Source of the DNA: Maricaulis sp.
Lineage (GTDB): Bacteria > Pseudomonadota > Alphaproteobacteria > Caulobacterales > Maricaulaceae
Length of the DNA: 64,000 bases
Assembly: GCF_015665295.1 (NCBI RefSeq)
Contig: NZ_JADFAJ010000014.1
Span: 1-64,000, forward strand
Reading direction: 5' to 3'
This document shows, piece after piece, positions 52,344 through 60,778 of this stretch. Each line of letters begins with the position of its first letter. Positions within the stretch are counted from its first letter, which is position 1. The translations under genes and the position numbers were made by a program. The notes beneath the pieces are model-generated. The model saw nothing but the letters and a program-made list of their open reading frames with translations, did not search any database and was not told where the DNA came from.

Positions 52344-52517
52344 ATGACCAAACCCGTCAATCTGCGTCAGTACCGCAAACAGAAGGCGCGCCAGGACAAG
52401 GCCAGGGCGGCGGAAGCCAATCGCGTCCTGCACGGCACGCCCAGGTCCCTGCGCGACCAGGCCGAAGCCGAACAGGCCCGTCGCCAAGCCGAGCTCGACG
52501 GCAAAAAGCGCGACTGA
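52344..52517 (+). CDS. DUF4169-family small protein
   Basis: 57 residues starting MTKPVNLRQYRKQKARQDKARAAEANRVLHGTPRSLRDQAEAEQARRQAELDGKKRD in outline: highly basic and helical. The opening N-L-R-x-x-R-K-x-K-A-R and the A-x-N-R-x-x-x-G block are the DUF4169 signature. The role is unknown. In many alphaproteobacteria it neighbours fumC and a ribbon-helix-helix gene. GAGG lies upstream of the ATG. Confidence 0.8.
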   Translation: MTKPVNLRQYRKQKARQDKARAAEANRVLHGTPRSLRDQAEAEQARRQAELDGKKRD

Positions 52518-52526
52518 GCGGTCTCG

Positions 52527-52832
52527 TCAATAAGGCGAATTCATCACCGGCGGACGGCCGTTCTTGCGCTTGTAGGCGGCGATGAGCCGCTGCGCCTCCT
52601 CGGCATCGGCCCATGTTTCGGCAAACATCATCGCCTGTGGATGCAGGCCACGCCCCTTGTCCGGTATGGCCAGCTCGCGCTCAAACATGACGCGCAAGGA
52701 CCGCGTCGGCCCGATCTTCAGCACGCTTGAGATATCATCGGGGTCGCGCAGCAGCACATAGACACCCGGCAGGTCCGGGACGTCCTTGATGCGGAGCTTC
52801 GAGATCGGAACAGGCTTGTACCAGCGCAACAT
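52527..52832 (-). CDS. GIY-YIG-like small protein
   Basis: 101 residues from the ATG at 52832. DLPGVYVLLRDPDDISSVLKIGPTRSLRVMFERELA resembles the opening of GIY-YIG nuclease folds (P-G-V-Y-x-L, then V-L-K-I-G-x-T-x-x-L-R). The catalytic arginine and glutamate positions cannot be confirmed. AMMFAETWADAEEAQRLIAAYKRKNGRPPVMN follows, which also suits such domains. It may be a degenerate member without nuclease activity. It is convergent with the DUF4169 gene. Confidence 0.55.
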   Translation of the reverse strand: MLRWYKPVPISKLRIKDVPDLPGVYVLLRDPDDISSVLKIGPTRSLRVMFERELAIPDKGRGLHPQAMMFAETWADAEEAQRLIAAYKRKNGRPPVMNSPY

Positions 52833-52922
52833 GGGGCCAACTTCTCCAAGAGTCGGGATGCTATCGCATTGATTCAAATTTTCATCAAAATCCAAACGCA
52901 AGAGTCAGCGCCTCGCCAGCGC

Positions 52923-53591
52923 CTAACCGACGCTCAGCGCGAGCACGCGGCTGACCTCGCTTTGCGAGCAGCGCCCCTCTTTCGCCCAGGCCGAAATCGC
53001 GGCTGCCGATCTGGCGATCGCCGCCTTCGACGTCGGCGGCCTGTCGACCACGCCCTCGCGCACGAGAGCTGCGCCGACATCACCGGACAGGATCCAGGCA
53101 TCCCAGCCGGATGCGCGCAGAAAGTACTGCCCCGTCATGCCCGACAGCCTTGAGCCGCGCGCCTTGAACAGGGCCAGGAGGCCAGCCTGGTCGTCCCCGG
53201 GCCAGTTCGCCATGAAGGTGCCAAACCCGCCATGTTCGGCCGACAGGTCGGCGACCATGCGGGCGTTTTCGACGGTGGCTGTAATCTTCTGCCCATTGCG
53301 CACAATGCGTTCATCCGAAACCAGGCGGGCAATGTCATCATCCGAGAAGACACTGATCCGGTTCGGATCAAACCCTTCAAAAGCCGCTTCGAATCCGTCC
53401 CACTTGGCCTCGATAACCTTCCAGACAAATCCGGCCTGGAAGACGCAGCGTGTCATCTGGGCCAACCAGCGATCATCCGGGACGGCCTTGAGGGCATCTG
53501 CGGATTTTGGCCCGTCATGGACGGCCAGGCGGTCCTCAAGATCAGGATGGTGCTGCCTGGCCAGTTCGCGGATGGTGTCAAACGTGTTCAT
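52923..53591 (-). CDS. DNA-3-methyladenine glycosylase I-like protein
   Basis: 222 residues from the ATG at 53591 with GGGGAGA upstream. WLAQMTRCVFQAGFVWKVIEAKWDGFEAAFEGFDP, then DERIVRNGQKITATVENARMVADL and SGMTGQYFLRASGWDAWILSGDV match the Tag/HhH glycosylase family in order and spacing. It lacks the N-terminal C-x-W and the zinc-binding cysteines of E. coli Tag, as do other alphaproteobacterial members of this subgroup. It should remove alkylated adenine from DNA, but the specificity is unverified. Confidence 0.85.
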   Translation of the reverse strand: MNTFDTIRELARQHHPDLEDRLAVHDGPKSADALKAVPDDRWLAQMTRCVFQAGFVWKVIEAKWDGFEAAFEGFDPNRISVFSDDDIARLVSDERIVRNGQKITATVENARMVADLSAEHGGFGTFMANWPGDDQAGLLALFKARGSRLSGMTGQYFLRASGWDAWILSGDVGAALVREGVVDRPPTSKAAIARSAAAISAWAKEGRCSQSEVSRVLALSVG

Positions 53592-53749
53592 CGCGGTCTC
53601 CCCTCGCCCACTAGATGGCGATAGAAACGGACAAGACAAGTCGCCCTCGCGGCTGCGCCAAGATTGCGTGGCAGAAAATGCACCATTAGGGTTGCAGGCG
53701 GAAGATCGCCCAAACCTTGCCACTGCTATCGGATATCCACGTCACCATC

Positions 53750-53974
53750 ATGTCGCTGATCAAACGCTCACTCTCCCTCGCCGGACACCGCACGTCGATT
53801 TCGCTGGAGCCGGATTTCTGGGCAGAGCTCGACCGCCTTGCCCGCGCGGAAGGCCGCTCGCTGGCCAGCCTGGTCGGCGAGATCGATGCAGGTCGCGAGG
53901 ACGAGCCCCTGGCCTCTTCGGTGCGGGTCTGGGTGTTGCGGCAGCTTCGCCACACGGCCTTGCAAAAGGACTGA
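53750..53974 (+). CDS. Ribbon-helix-helix domain protein
   Basis: 74 residues. GHRTSISLEPDFWAELDRLARAEGRSLASLVGEIDAGREDEPLASSVRVWVLRQLR is a ribbon-helix-helix fold: strand RTSISLE, then two helices. The family is the 'RHH_4' type found beside DUF4169 and fumC. Whether it binds DNA is unknown. Its TGA is directly followed by the TAA of the convergent exported protein. Confidence 0.85.
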   Translation: MSLIKRSLSLAGHRTSISLEPDFWAELDRLARAEGRSLASLVGEIDAGREDEPLASSVRVWVLRQLRHTALQKD

Positions 53975-54595
53975 TTATTTGAGGCGAACCGTCGCGAGAT
54001 AGGCGTCCACCGACTCCATGTCAGCGCCAAAACGGATCACCTCATTGCCGCAATCCCATCCGCGTGACAGGCGATCCGTGACATCTCGGGCAATCTGGTT
54101 GGCGTCGGGCAGGGCCGATGCGTCGATGTAGGCAACCGGGCAGGCCGTAAAACCACCCTCAGCCGCAAGCGCCGTGACAATCAGCGTATTGGGTTGTGCA
54201 ACACCGCCCATGGTATCGAGCAATTCTGGCGGGTTTTCGTGGACATAGCGGTGGATGGTCGCGAAGGCCTCGCCGTGCTCCAGCCGCCATTCAAGGACAG
54301 GGTGGAATCCGCCATACAGGCCGCGCATCGGGGCATTGACGAATTCGGACCGGACTCCGTCCGGCCCGACATAGGCCACCGCGGCGCCGTGTTCGCCCGT
54401 GAGTATGTCGAGCGTCCAGGTTCCATGACCGGGGCAGGCCGTTTCGTACACCGGCTCATCGGGCAATTGCCGCGTGGTACAGCCTTCGTCGATCCGCGTG
54501 TACTCACTGTCGAGCCCCGGCTCCTGCATCGCCACCGCGCTGCCGGACAGGGTGAAGGCGGCCAAGCTCGCCAGAAACGTGACTAATCCAGACAT
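53975..54595 (-). CDS. Exported protein of an unnamed family (paralogue B)
   Basis: 206 residues with signal peptide MSGLVTFLASLAAFTLSGSAVA. Matching blocks to paralogue A (47043-47663) are GEHGAAV, LYGGFHPVLEWRLEHGEAFATIHRYV, NTLIVTALAAEGGFTACPVAYIDASALPDANQIARDVTDRLSRGWDCGNE. Cysteines at EGCTTR, TACPGHG, TACPVAY and WDCGN suggest two disulphides. Function is unknown. The GGGGGCAAC before the ATG at 54595 is a workable ribosome-binding site. The upstream extension to 54964 overlaps another gene and is rejected. Confidence 0.75.
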   Translation of the reverse strand: MSGLVTFLASLAAFTLSGSAVAMQEPGLDSEYTRIDEGCTTRQLPDEPVYETACPGHGTWTLDILTGEHGAAVAYVGPDGVRSEFVNAPMRGLYGGFHPVLEWRLEHGEAFATIHRYVHENPPELLDTMGGVAQPNTLIVTALAAEGGFTACPVAYIDASALPDANQIARDVTDRLSRGWDCGNEVIRFGADMESVDAYLATVRLK

Positions 54596-54653
54596 GTTGC
54601 CCCCGTGCCAAGCCATCAATCTACCGGCTCGACACAGGGGCACAAGGGCCAGG

Positions 54654-55091
54654 TCAGGCCGGTAGGGTTGCGATCTCCAGCACAGCCGTCCGAAGCTTGC
54701 CGAAATGCTCGTCCCAGCCGGCATCATGGTCACACAGGCTGTCGAAGACATCGACCTTGGCGCCTTCAAATCCGTCATGGACCAGTCTGAGCAAGGTACC
54801 CTCGGCAAGGGCGACCAGCGTCCACTCGACACGGGTCTTGTGCCCCTCCAGCCATTTATGGGTGAAGCTGTAGACCAGACGCGTCGGCGGTTCGGCTTCC
54901 AGCACATTGCCCCAGCACACTTTCGATCCGTCCCCGCTATTGCTGAGCAGCGCAAAGGCCGCATCCGGCACCAGCCCGGTATCGGCCGGATGGAACCATC
55001 GGGCCAGGAGTTCCGGCCGGGTGAGATAATCCCAGACCCGTTCCGGGCTTGCCTTGAGGAAGACCGATTTTTCGATGCGGGCTTCAGTCAT
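54654..55091 (-). CDS. SRPBCC/AHSA1-family protein
   Basis: 145 residues from the ATG at 55091. IEKSVFLKASPERVWDYLTRPELLARWFHP is the AHSA1/START-like opening. RLVYSFTHKWLEGHKTRVEWTLVALAEGTLLRLVHDGF continues the sheet, and the C-terminal helix is DEHFGKLRTAVLEI. It is a hydrophobic-ligand-binding fold of unknown substrate. Its first eight bases overlap the ArsR gene upstream, a pairing seen very widely in bacteria. Confidence 0.88.
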   Translation of the reverse strand: MTEARIEKSVFLKASPERVWDYLTRPELLARWFHPADTGLVPDAAFALLSNSGDGSKVCWGNVLEAEPPTRLVYSFTHKWLEGHKTRVEWTLVALAEGTLLRLVHDGFEGAKVDVFDSLCDHDAGWDEHFGKLRTAVLEIATLPA

Positions 55092-55401
55092 GGGTCGTTT
55101 CCACTTCTTTCTTGAGAGCTGCGAGGCGCTGATCCCAGAACACCTCGAACCGGGCGACCCATTCGGCCACCTGCGCCAGCGGCTCCGGATTAAGACGATT
55201 GATGCGCTCGCGACCGCGCGCCTCAACCGTGACCAGACCGCCATCGCCGAGCACTTTGAGATGCTTGGCGACGGCGGGCCGGGTCATGTCGAACCGGCTC
55301 GCCACCTCGCCCACCGTCCGGTCGCCCTCTGCGAGCAGCAGGAGAATGGACCGGCGGGTCGGGTCTGCGAGCGCCCTGAACACGGGATCGGGGAGTGTCA
55401 T
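55084..55401 (-). CDS. ArsR-family winged-helix regulator
   Basis: 105 residues from the ATG at 55401, with GAGG upstream. RALADPTRRSILLLLAEGDRTVGEVASRFDMTRPAVAKHLKVLGDGGLVTVEARGRERINRLNPEPL is a complete ArsR helix-turn-helix and wing. The metal-site cysteines of ArsR/SmtB are absent, so the signal is not a metal through that site. It probably controls itself and the downstream SRPBCC gene. Confidence 0.92.
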   Translation of the reverse strand: MTLPDPVFRALADPTRRSILLLLAEGDRTVGEVASRFDMTRPAVAKHLKVLGDGGLVTVEARGRERINRLNPEPLAQVAEWVARFEVFWDQRLAALKKEVETTHD

Positions 55402-55544
55402 AACCACCTCATGAAACCAACTGGTTTCGCTTATATGATACCGTTCGGTTTCATGTCAAGGCTTGCCGGTGAATTCCCTCGCTTGACCCCGACCGGCGAC
55501 CCGCGCCACACCGGAAACAGGATTGAGTCGTCCAGGCGAAAGAT

Positions 55545-57152
55545 GTGATCAACCGGATCGGACAAGCCATTCGCGACGGACGTGGCCCGGCCCTTTGGGC
55601 ATTGGCCATCGTGGTCGGCATCTGTGCCGGCTATGCGACGCTGGGCCTGCGTCTCGGCATTGGCTGGGTCGAACAATTCGCCTTTGGCGCGACCGAGGAA
55701 CGCCTTGCCAGTTCCGCCGCCGGCCTGCCGGGCTGGCGACTGGTCCTGATCCCGGTCATCACCGGCATCATCGTCGCCATCATGCTGGGCCTTGGACGCC
55801 GCTTCGGCCTGTCCCCGGACGGGCGCGGTCTGGGCGTCGCCGACGTCCTGGAGGCCCGGGCGGTGAAGTCCGGCCGGATCGATCTCCGCTCGGGACTGTA
55901 TTCGGCGCTTTTGTCGGCGGTCTCCCTTGGCGGGGGCGCCAGTGCCGGACGGGAAGGTCCCGCCGTGCATCTCGGCGCGACACTGGCCGGCTTCATCGGC
56001 AGCCGGATCGGCATGGCCGCACGCGGCTCGCGCATCCTGTTGGCCTGCGGCGCAGCGGCCGCCGTCTCGGCCAGCTTCAATGCGCCGGTCGCCGGAGCGC
56101 TGTTCGCCTTCGAGGTCGTGCTGGGCCATTACGCGCTGCGGTCGATCGCGCCGGTGGCGACGGCGAGCGTGGTCGGCGCTCTCATCGTGCGCTTCCATTT
56201 CGGCCAGGCCCCGGTTTTCGGTGTTCCTGAAATGGCCGCGGCCAGCCTGTGGGACTTCCCGGCTGCCGCCGTGCTCGGTGTCGCGGCAGCCGGCCTGGCG
56301 ATCCTCTTCAATCGCGGCACACTGCACTTGCCGACGCTGGTCTCGGGCTGGGCCGACCGCGCGGGAATGCCGACCTGGCTGCTGCCCGTTCCCGGCGGGC
56401 TGGCTGTCGGCCTCATCGCCCTGGTCGCGCCGGAAATACTCGGTGTCGGCTATGAAGCGACCTCAAACGCCCTGGCCACGCAGTACACATTCTGGCTGCT
56501 CATCCTGCTGATCGGGCTGAAGACCCTGGCGACCCTGGTCTCGCTGGCCTGCCGCTTTGCCGGCGGGGTGTTCTCACCCTCGCTCTATCTCGGCGCCATG
56601 CTGGGCTCTGCCTTCGGGATCGCACTCGCCGCCCTCGCCGGTGAACAGACCGCCGGGCCGGGCTTCTTCGCCGTGATCGGGATGGGCGCAATGGCCGGCG
56701 CCGTGCTCGGTGCGCCGCTCTCGACCACGCTGATCGTGTTCGAACTGACCACCAGTTACGAAGCCTCGGTCGCAGTGCTGGTCGCGGTCTCGCTGGCCAC
56801 CATTCTGAGCCAGTCAGCGCTCGGCGGCTCGCTCTTCCAGCTGCAGATGCAGCGGCGCGGCTATGACATTGCCGGCGGCGCCGCCCGCCTTGTGCTGCAG
56901 ATGGTGCGGGTGCGCGACGTGATGGAACCGCTGGGCGACTGGAGCAAGTCCGAAGTCCCTGACGGAACCTGCGTCTATGAGGACGACACGCTGGGCCGCG
57001 CCTTGGCCGTGCTCGATGCCGAACAGATCGACAGCGCTGTCGTGCGCGAACGGTCGGACGCCCAGGCCGTCACCGGCATCATTACCAAGGCCGATGCCCA
57101 GGCGGCCTATGCCCGCCGCCTCGCCGAGATCAGCGAGGAAGAACATCGCTGA
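55545..57152 (+). CDS. ClC-family chloride transporter with a C-terminal CBS-like region
   Basis: 535 residues, GTG start. Helix-dense membrane core (about 15-430) with selectivity-filter motif GGGASAGREGPAVHLGA, whose glutamate in GREGP is the gating residue, and GAPLSTTLIVFELTTSY near the end. RFAGGVFSPSLYLGAMLG is the GxFxP motif. The tail VRDVMEPLGDWSKSEVPDGTCVYEDDTLGRALAVLDAEQIDSAVV is a CBS domain of which only one clear unit is present. It exchanges chloride and protons or conducts chloride. It appears monocistronic. Confidence 0.92.
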   Translation: MINRIGQAIRDGRGPALWALAIVVGICAGYATLGLRLGIGWVEQFAFGATEERLASSAAGLPGWRLVLIPVITGIIVAIMLGLGRRFGLSPDGRGLGVADVLEARAVKSGRIDLRSGLYSALLSAVSLGGGASAGREGPAVHLGATLAGFIGSRIGMAARGSRILLACGAAAAVSASFNAPVAGALFAFEVVLGHYALRSIAPVATASVVGALIVRFHFGQAPVFGVPEMAAASLWDFPAAAVLGVAAAGLAILFNRGTLHLPTLVSGWADRAGMPTWLLPVPGGLAVGLIALVAPEILGVGYEATSNALATQYTFWLLILLIGLKTLATLVSLACRFAGGVFSPSLYLGAMLGSAFGIALAALAGEQTAGPGFFAVIGMGAMAGAVLGAPLSTTLIVFELTTSYEASVAVLVAVSLATILSQSALGGSLFQLQMQRRGYDIAGGAARLVLQMVRVRDVMEPLGDWSKSEVPDGTCVYEDDTLGRALAVLDAEQIDSAVVRERSDAQAVTGIITKADAQAAYARRLAEISEEEHR

Positions 57153-57216
57153 CGCCATCCATCCGGCTTCAGTCCGGTTATTGCTCTGGAAAGAATGTCG
57201 CGGATAAGGTCGCACG

Positions 57217-57747
57217 ATGGAACCGAACGGGTTTGATACCTCTGCCAGCGAGCGCGCCGTGCTCGGCGAAGCGCCTCTGTCTCCGGAAGCGTTGCGCGCG
57301 GCCAATATCAATCCGGTGACCGGTCTGGCGACAGACTATCTCAACCACTTCAACGAGGTGGTCATGCTGATGGAAATGCTGCCCGACATGCCCGATTGCG
57401 CCGAGGACGTGCTCGACTGGGCACCGGCGGACTATCCCAGCCATTTCGCCAACTCCTCCTTCAAGGACAAGGAGCTGGCCATTCTCGCCTATCGCGCTGC
57501 GCCGAATGCGGTGCGGGCGCATCTGGAAACCCTGATCCTGCAGATCAATGGCGAGGTCGAGCGGGCCCAGTCCGTGCTGCGTGAAACCACCAGCCCCGAG
57601 GCCTGCGCCCATATCGCCGAACTCGCGAGCGAGGAAATCCGCCCCCTGATCTCCGCCGCCTCCGGCACCATCCATGGCGGCTCCCCCACCGAAGACGAAC
57701 TCGACGACGAAGCCGCCCAGGCCAATGTGGATGCGCTGTTCGGGTGA
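57217..57747 (+). CDS. Conserved hypothetical protein
   Basis: 176 residues. NPVTGLATDYLNHFNEVVMLMEMLPDMPDCAEDVLDWAPADYPSHFANSSFKDKELAILAYRAAP is a helical, well-ordered segment, followed by a charged C-terminus (HGGSPTEDELDDEAAQANVDALFG). AAGG is 8 bases upstream. The protein has no membrane or signal features. I do not recognise a family with a known function. It lies between the ClC gene and the convergent lipoprotein. Confidence 0.75.
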   Translation: MEPNGFDTSASERAVLGEAPLSPEALRAANINPVTGLATDYLNHFNEVVMLMEMLPDMPDCAEDVLDWAPADYPSHFANSSFKDKELAILAYRAAPNAVRAHLETLILQINGEVERAQSVLRETTSPEACAHIAELASEEIRPLISAASGTIHGGSPTEDELDDEAAQANVDALFG

Positions 57748-57858
57748 GGCCCGGTTGCCTGGCGTCTCGGCAAGACGACTTCAGCCGCGGCCAAAAGCAT
57801 TTTCGGGGCAGATGCATTTTCGGGACAGATGCAACGGGCGCTGCGCTCGGCCGGACAT

Positions 57859-58371
57859 CTAGCGAAACTCCGTCAGGTCAACTTGCAGTACGAGTTCGGC
57901 ATCCTGCCTGTCCGGGTCGAATAATTCGTCCGGAACTTCATAAGTGAGCCAAAACCCCGCTCGCGACTGGGTCGGCAAAGAAAACCCACGCAGGATGAGC
58001 CATGAATTCATCAAGGCCGAAGGCATCCGTAGCGCAAACTCGCGGCGCCCATCATCGTCCAGGTCGAACGCGTAAATCTGATCCGGCTGCCAGTCTGGCA
58101 GATAGAAATACACCTGTTCAGACTGACCGTCGCGACGTTGGAGAACAGGAAGCTGAACGGCGAGTACCGGACCGTTTTCGCTTCTGACAACGCCGACCCT
58201 GGCCCCCGCCCCGGGGTCAACCCGGACATTCTCCACCAGGACGATCTGCGAAGACAGGCGCGACTCCAACTCCGCTTGCTCGGCTTGCCATCGAGCCATG
58301 TGTGATTGAGTCGCGCACCCGGAGAGCCCAAATGCCGACACGACCAGCGCGAACAAAAAACGAACAATCAC
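57859..58371 (-). CDS. Lipoprotein of unknown function
   Basis: 170 residues from a GTG at 58371 with GGAGGG five bases upstream. The signal VIVRFLFALVVSAFGLSGC ends in a lipobox, followed by ATQSHMARWQAEQAELESRLSSQIVLVENVRV. The later part is beta-rich (VGVVRSENGPVLAVQLPVLQ, YFYLPDWQPDQIYAFDLDDDGRREFALRMPS). No family is recognised. The 930-residue frame that includes it runs antisense through the helicase gene, hence the choice of a short start. Confidence 0.7.
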   Translation of the reverse strand: MIVRFLFALVVSAFGLSGCATQSHMARWQAEQAELESRLSSQIVLVENVRVDPGAGARVGVVRSENGPVLAVQLPVLQRRDGQSEQVYFYLPDWQPDQIYAFDLDDDGRREFALRMPSALMNSWLILRGFSLPTQSRAGFWLTYEVPDELFDPDRQDAELVLQVDLTEFR

Positions 58372-58473
58372 ACATCCCTCCCTTGGGATCAGGCGCCAAT
58401 CGGTCCAGTATGGCGCACTGAATCGGTTCGACAAACAGGGGTGGCCCCCGCCGTCCAAGCAGCAGGGAATTGC

Positions 58474-60765
58474 ATGTCCGGTCTTTCCATCTCCGACATG
58501 GCGCGCCCCGCGCCGCCGACGCCCTATCTGGAAGGGCTCAATGCCGAACAGCGCGCGGCCGTGGAAGCGATGGACGGGCCGGTCCTGGTACTGGCCGGGG
58601 CCGGTACCGGCAAGACCCGCGTCCTGACCACCCGCCTCGCCCATATCCTCGCCACCGGCCGTGCCCGGCCGTGGGAAATTCTCGCCGTCACCTTCACCAA
58701 CAAGGCGGCGCGCGAGATGAAGGAGCGGGTCGGCAAGATCATCGGCGAGGCGGTCGAGGGCGTGCCCTGGCTGGGCACATTCCACTCGGTTTCGGCCCAG
58801 ATCCTGCGCCGCCATGCCGAGCTGGTGGATCTGAAATCCTCCTTCACCATCCTCGACACGGACGACCAGCTGCGTCTGCTCAAACAGATCATCCAGGCGG
58901 AAAATATCGACGAGAAACGCTGGACACCGCGCCATCTCGCCAGCCTGATCGATGGCTGGAAAAATCGTGGCCTGATGCCGGCCCAGCTCGGCGAGGAGGA
59001 CAAATGGGCCTTCGCCGAAGGGCGCGGCCAGGGCCTCTACCAGATCTACCAGGAGCGCCTGAAAACGCTCAATGCCTGCGATTTCGGCGACCTGCTGCTG
59101 CACACGCTGCACATCTTCAAGGACAATCCGGATGTCCTGAAACTCTATCACCAGAAATTCCGCTACCTGCTCGTCGACGAATACCAGGACACCAATATCG
59201 CCCAGTATCTCTGGCTGCGCCTCCTGGCCCAGGGCACGGGGAATATCTGCTGCGTGGGCGATGACGACCAGTCGATCTATGGCTGGCGCGGCGCCGAGGT
59301 CGACAACATATTGCGCTTCGAAAAGGATTTTTCCGGCGCCGAAGTGATCCGGCTGGAGCGCAATTACCGCTCGACCGCGCATATATTGGGCGCCGCCTCG
59401 GGCCTGATCGCGGCCAATCGCTCGCGCCTTGGCAAGACCTTGTGGACCGATGATGCCGATGGCGAAAAGGTCCAGGTCCGCGGCATCTGGGATGGCGAGG
59501 CGGAAGCGCGTTTCGTCGCCGAGGAGATCGAGAACTGGGTGTCGGGCGGCCGCGCCTATTCCGACAGTGCCGTCCTCGTCCGCGCGGCCTGGCAGATGCG
59601 TGCCTTTGAAGACCGTTTCATCATGCTGGGCCTGCCCTACAAGGTGATCGGCGGACCGCGCTTCTTCGAGCGCGCCGAAGTCCGCGACGCCCACGCCTAT
59701 CTGCGCCTGGTCCGCTCGCCCGAGGACGATCTGGCCTTCGAGCGTATCGTCAATGTGCCCAAGCGCGGCATTGGCGACACCACGGTGCAGAAGATCGCCA
59801 TGACCGCCCGGGCGATGGGTGTGCCGATGACCGAGGCGACGCGCGTCATGCTGGGCACGGACGAGATCCGCGGCAAGGCGCGCACCGCCCTCGGCGTTTT
59901 CCTGCGCGATATCGAGCGCTGGCGGGAACAGTCCGAACAGAGCCGGCTCGACGAGCTGGCCGAGATCATTCTCGACGAGAGCGGCTATACCGCCATGTGG
60001 CGCGAGGACAAGACACCCCAGGCTGCCGGCAAGCTGGAAAACCTCAAGGAACTGGTCCGCTCCATGGGCGAGTACGACACGCTGGAGGCCTATCTCGAGC
60101 ATGTCGCGCTTCTGACCGATGCCGACCGCCAGCCCGATGAGGACGAGATTTCCCTGATGACGCTGCACGGCGCCAAGGGTCTGGAATTCCCGCTCGTCTT
60201 CCTGCCGGGCTGGGAAGAGACCGTCTTCCCCTCCCAGCGCTCGCTGGACGAGGGTGGCACGCGCTCGCTCGAGGAGGAACGCCGCCTCGCCTATGTCGGC
60301 ATCACCCGCGCCCGCGAGCGCGCCATCATCACCTTCACTGCCAATCGCATGATCTATGGCCGCTGGCAGACGGTCATCCCGTCCCGCTTCATCGATGAAA
60401 TGCCGATCGACCATGTCGAGGCACGCTCGGAGACCGGCTATTATGACAGCGGCCCGGGCTTTGAAAGCGTCAGCCAGCAGCCCGACGCCATGGCCTCGAG
60501 CTATTCCAGCCCCGGCTGGAAGCGCTACCAGGCCAACCAGCAATCCGGCCGCAAGTCCGCCCCGCCCACCATCAATGCCAAGGCCACGCTCATCGAGAGC
60601 GGCGGCTCGGACACGCAAGGCACCTGGCGCGCCGGCGACCGCGTCTTCCACGACAAATTCGGCTACGGCACGGTGAAAAAGGCCGATGGCTCGAAGTACA
60701 CCGTGAAATTCGACAAGGCCGGCGAGAAGAAGGTGGTGGAGAATTTCTTGCGGGAATTGCCTTAG
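58474..60765 (+). CDS. uvrD: ATP-dependent DNA helicase UvrD/PcrA
   Basis: 763 residues from the ATG at 58474, with AGGGAA upstream. Superfamily 1A motifs in order: LVLAGAGTGKTRVL (motif I), AVTFTNKAAREMKERV (Ia), LLVDEYQDTN (II), GDDDQSIYGWRGA (III), VIRLERNYRST (IV), SLMTLHGAKGLEFP (V) and LAYVGITRARERA (VI). The C-terminal 60 residues (TWRAGDRVFHDKFGYGTVKKADGSKYTVKFDKAG) are a Tudor-like domain typical of PcrA-type helicases, which binds RNA polymerase in Bacillus. It acts in nucleotide excision and replication-transcription conflict repair. Confidence 0.97.
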   Translation: MSGLSISDMARPAPPTPYLEGLNAEQRAAVEAMDGPVLVLAGAGTGKTRVLTTRLAHILATGRARPWEILAVTFTNKAAREMKERVGKIIGEAVEGVPWLGTFHSVSAQILRRHAELVDLKSSFTILDTDDQLRLLKQIIQAENIDEKRWTPRHLASLIDGWKNRGLMPAQLGEEDKWAFAEGRGQGLYQIYQERLKTLNACDFGDLLLHTLHIFKDNPDVLKLYHQKFRYLLVDEYQDTNIAQYLWLRLLAQGTGNICCVGDDDQSIYGWRGAEVDNILRFEKDFSGAEVIRLERNYRSTAHILGAASGLIAANRSRLGKTLWTDDADGEKVQVRGIWDGEAEARFVAEEIENWVSGGRAYSDSAVLVRAAWQMRAFEDRFIMLGLPYKVIGGPRFFERAEVRDAHAYLRLVRSPEDDLAFERIVNVPKRGIGDTTVQKIAMTARAMGVPMTEATRVMLGTDEIRGKARTALGVFLRDIERWREQSEQSRLDELAEIILDESGYTAMWREDKTPQAAGKLENLKELVRSMGEYDTLEAYLEHVALLTDADRQPDEDEISLMTLHGAKGLEFPLVFLPGWEETVFPSQRSLDEGGTRSLEEERRLAYVGITRARERAIITFTANRMIYGRWQTVIPSRFIDEMPIDHVEARSETGYYDSGPGFESVSQQPDAMASSYSSPGWKRYQANQQSGRKSAPPTINAKATLIESGGSDTQGTWRAGDRVFHDKFGYGTVKKADGSKYTVKFDKAGEKKVVENFLRELP

Positions 60766-60778
60766 GGGGGCGGGTGAG

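Noticed and set aside
57859-60651. Long minus-strand open frame of 930 codons
   Set aside because: It runs antisense through the helicase gene, whose motifs are unmistakable; only its last 170 codons, starting at a GTG with a good ribosome-binding site, form a lipoprotein gene.
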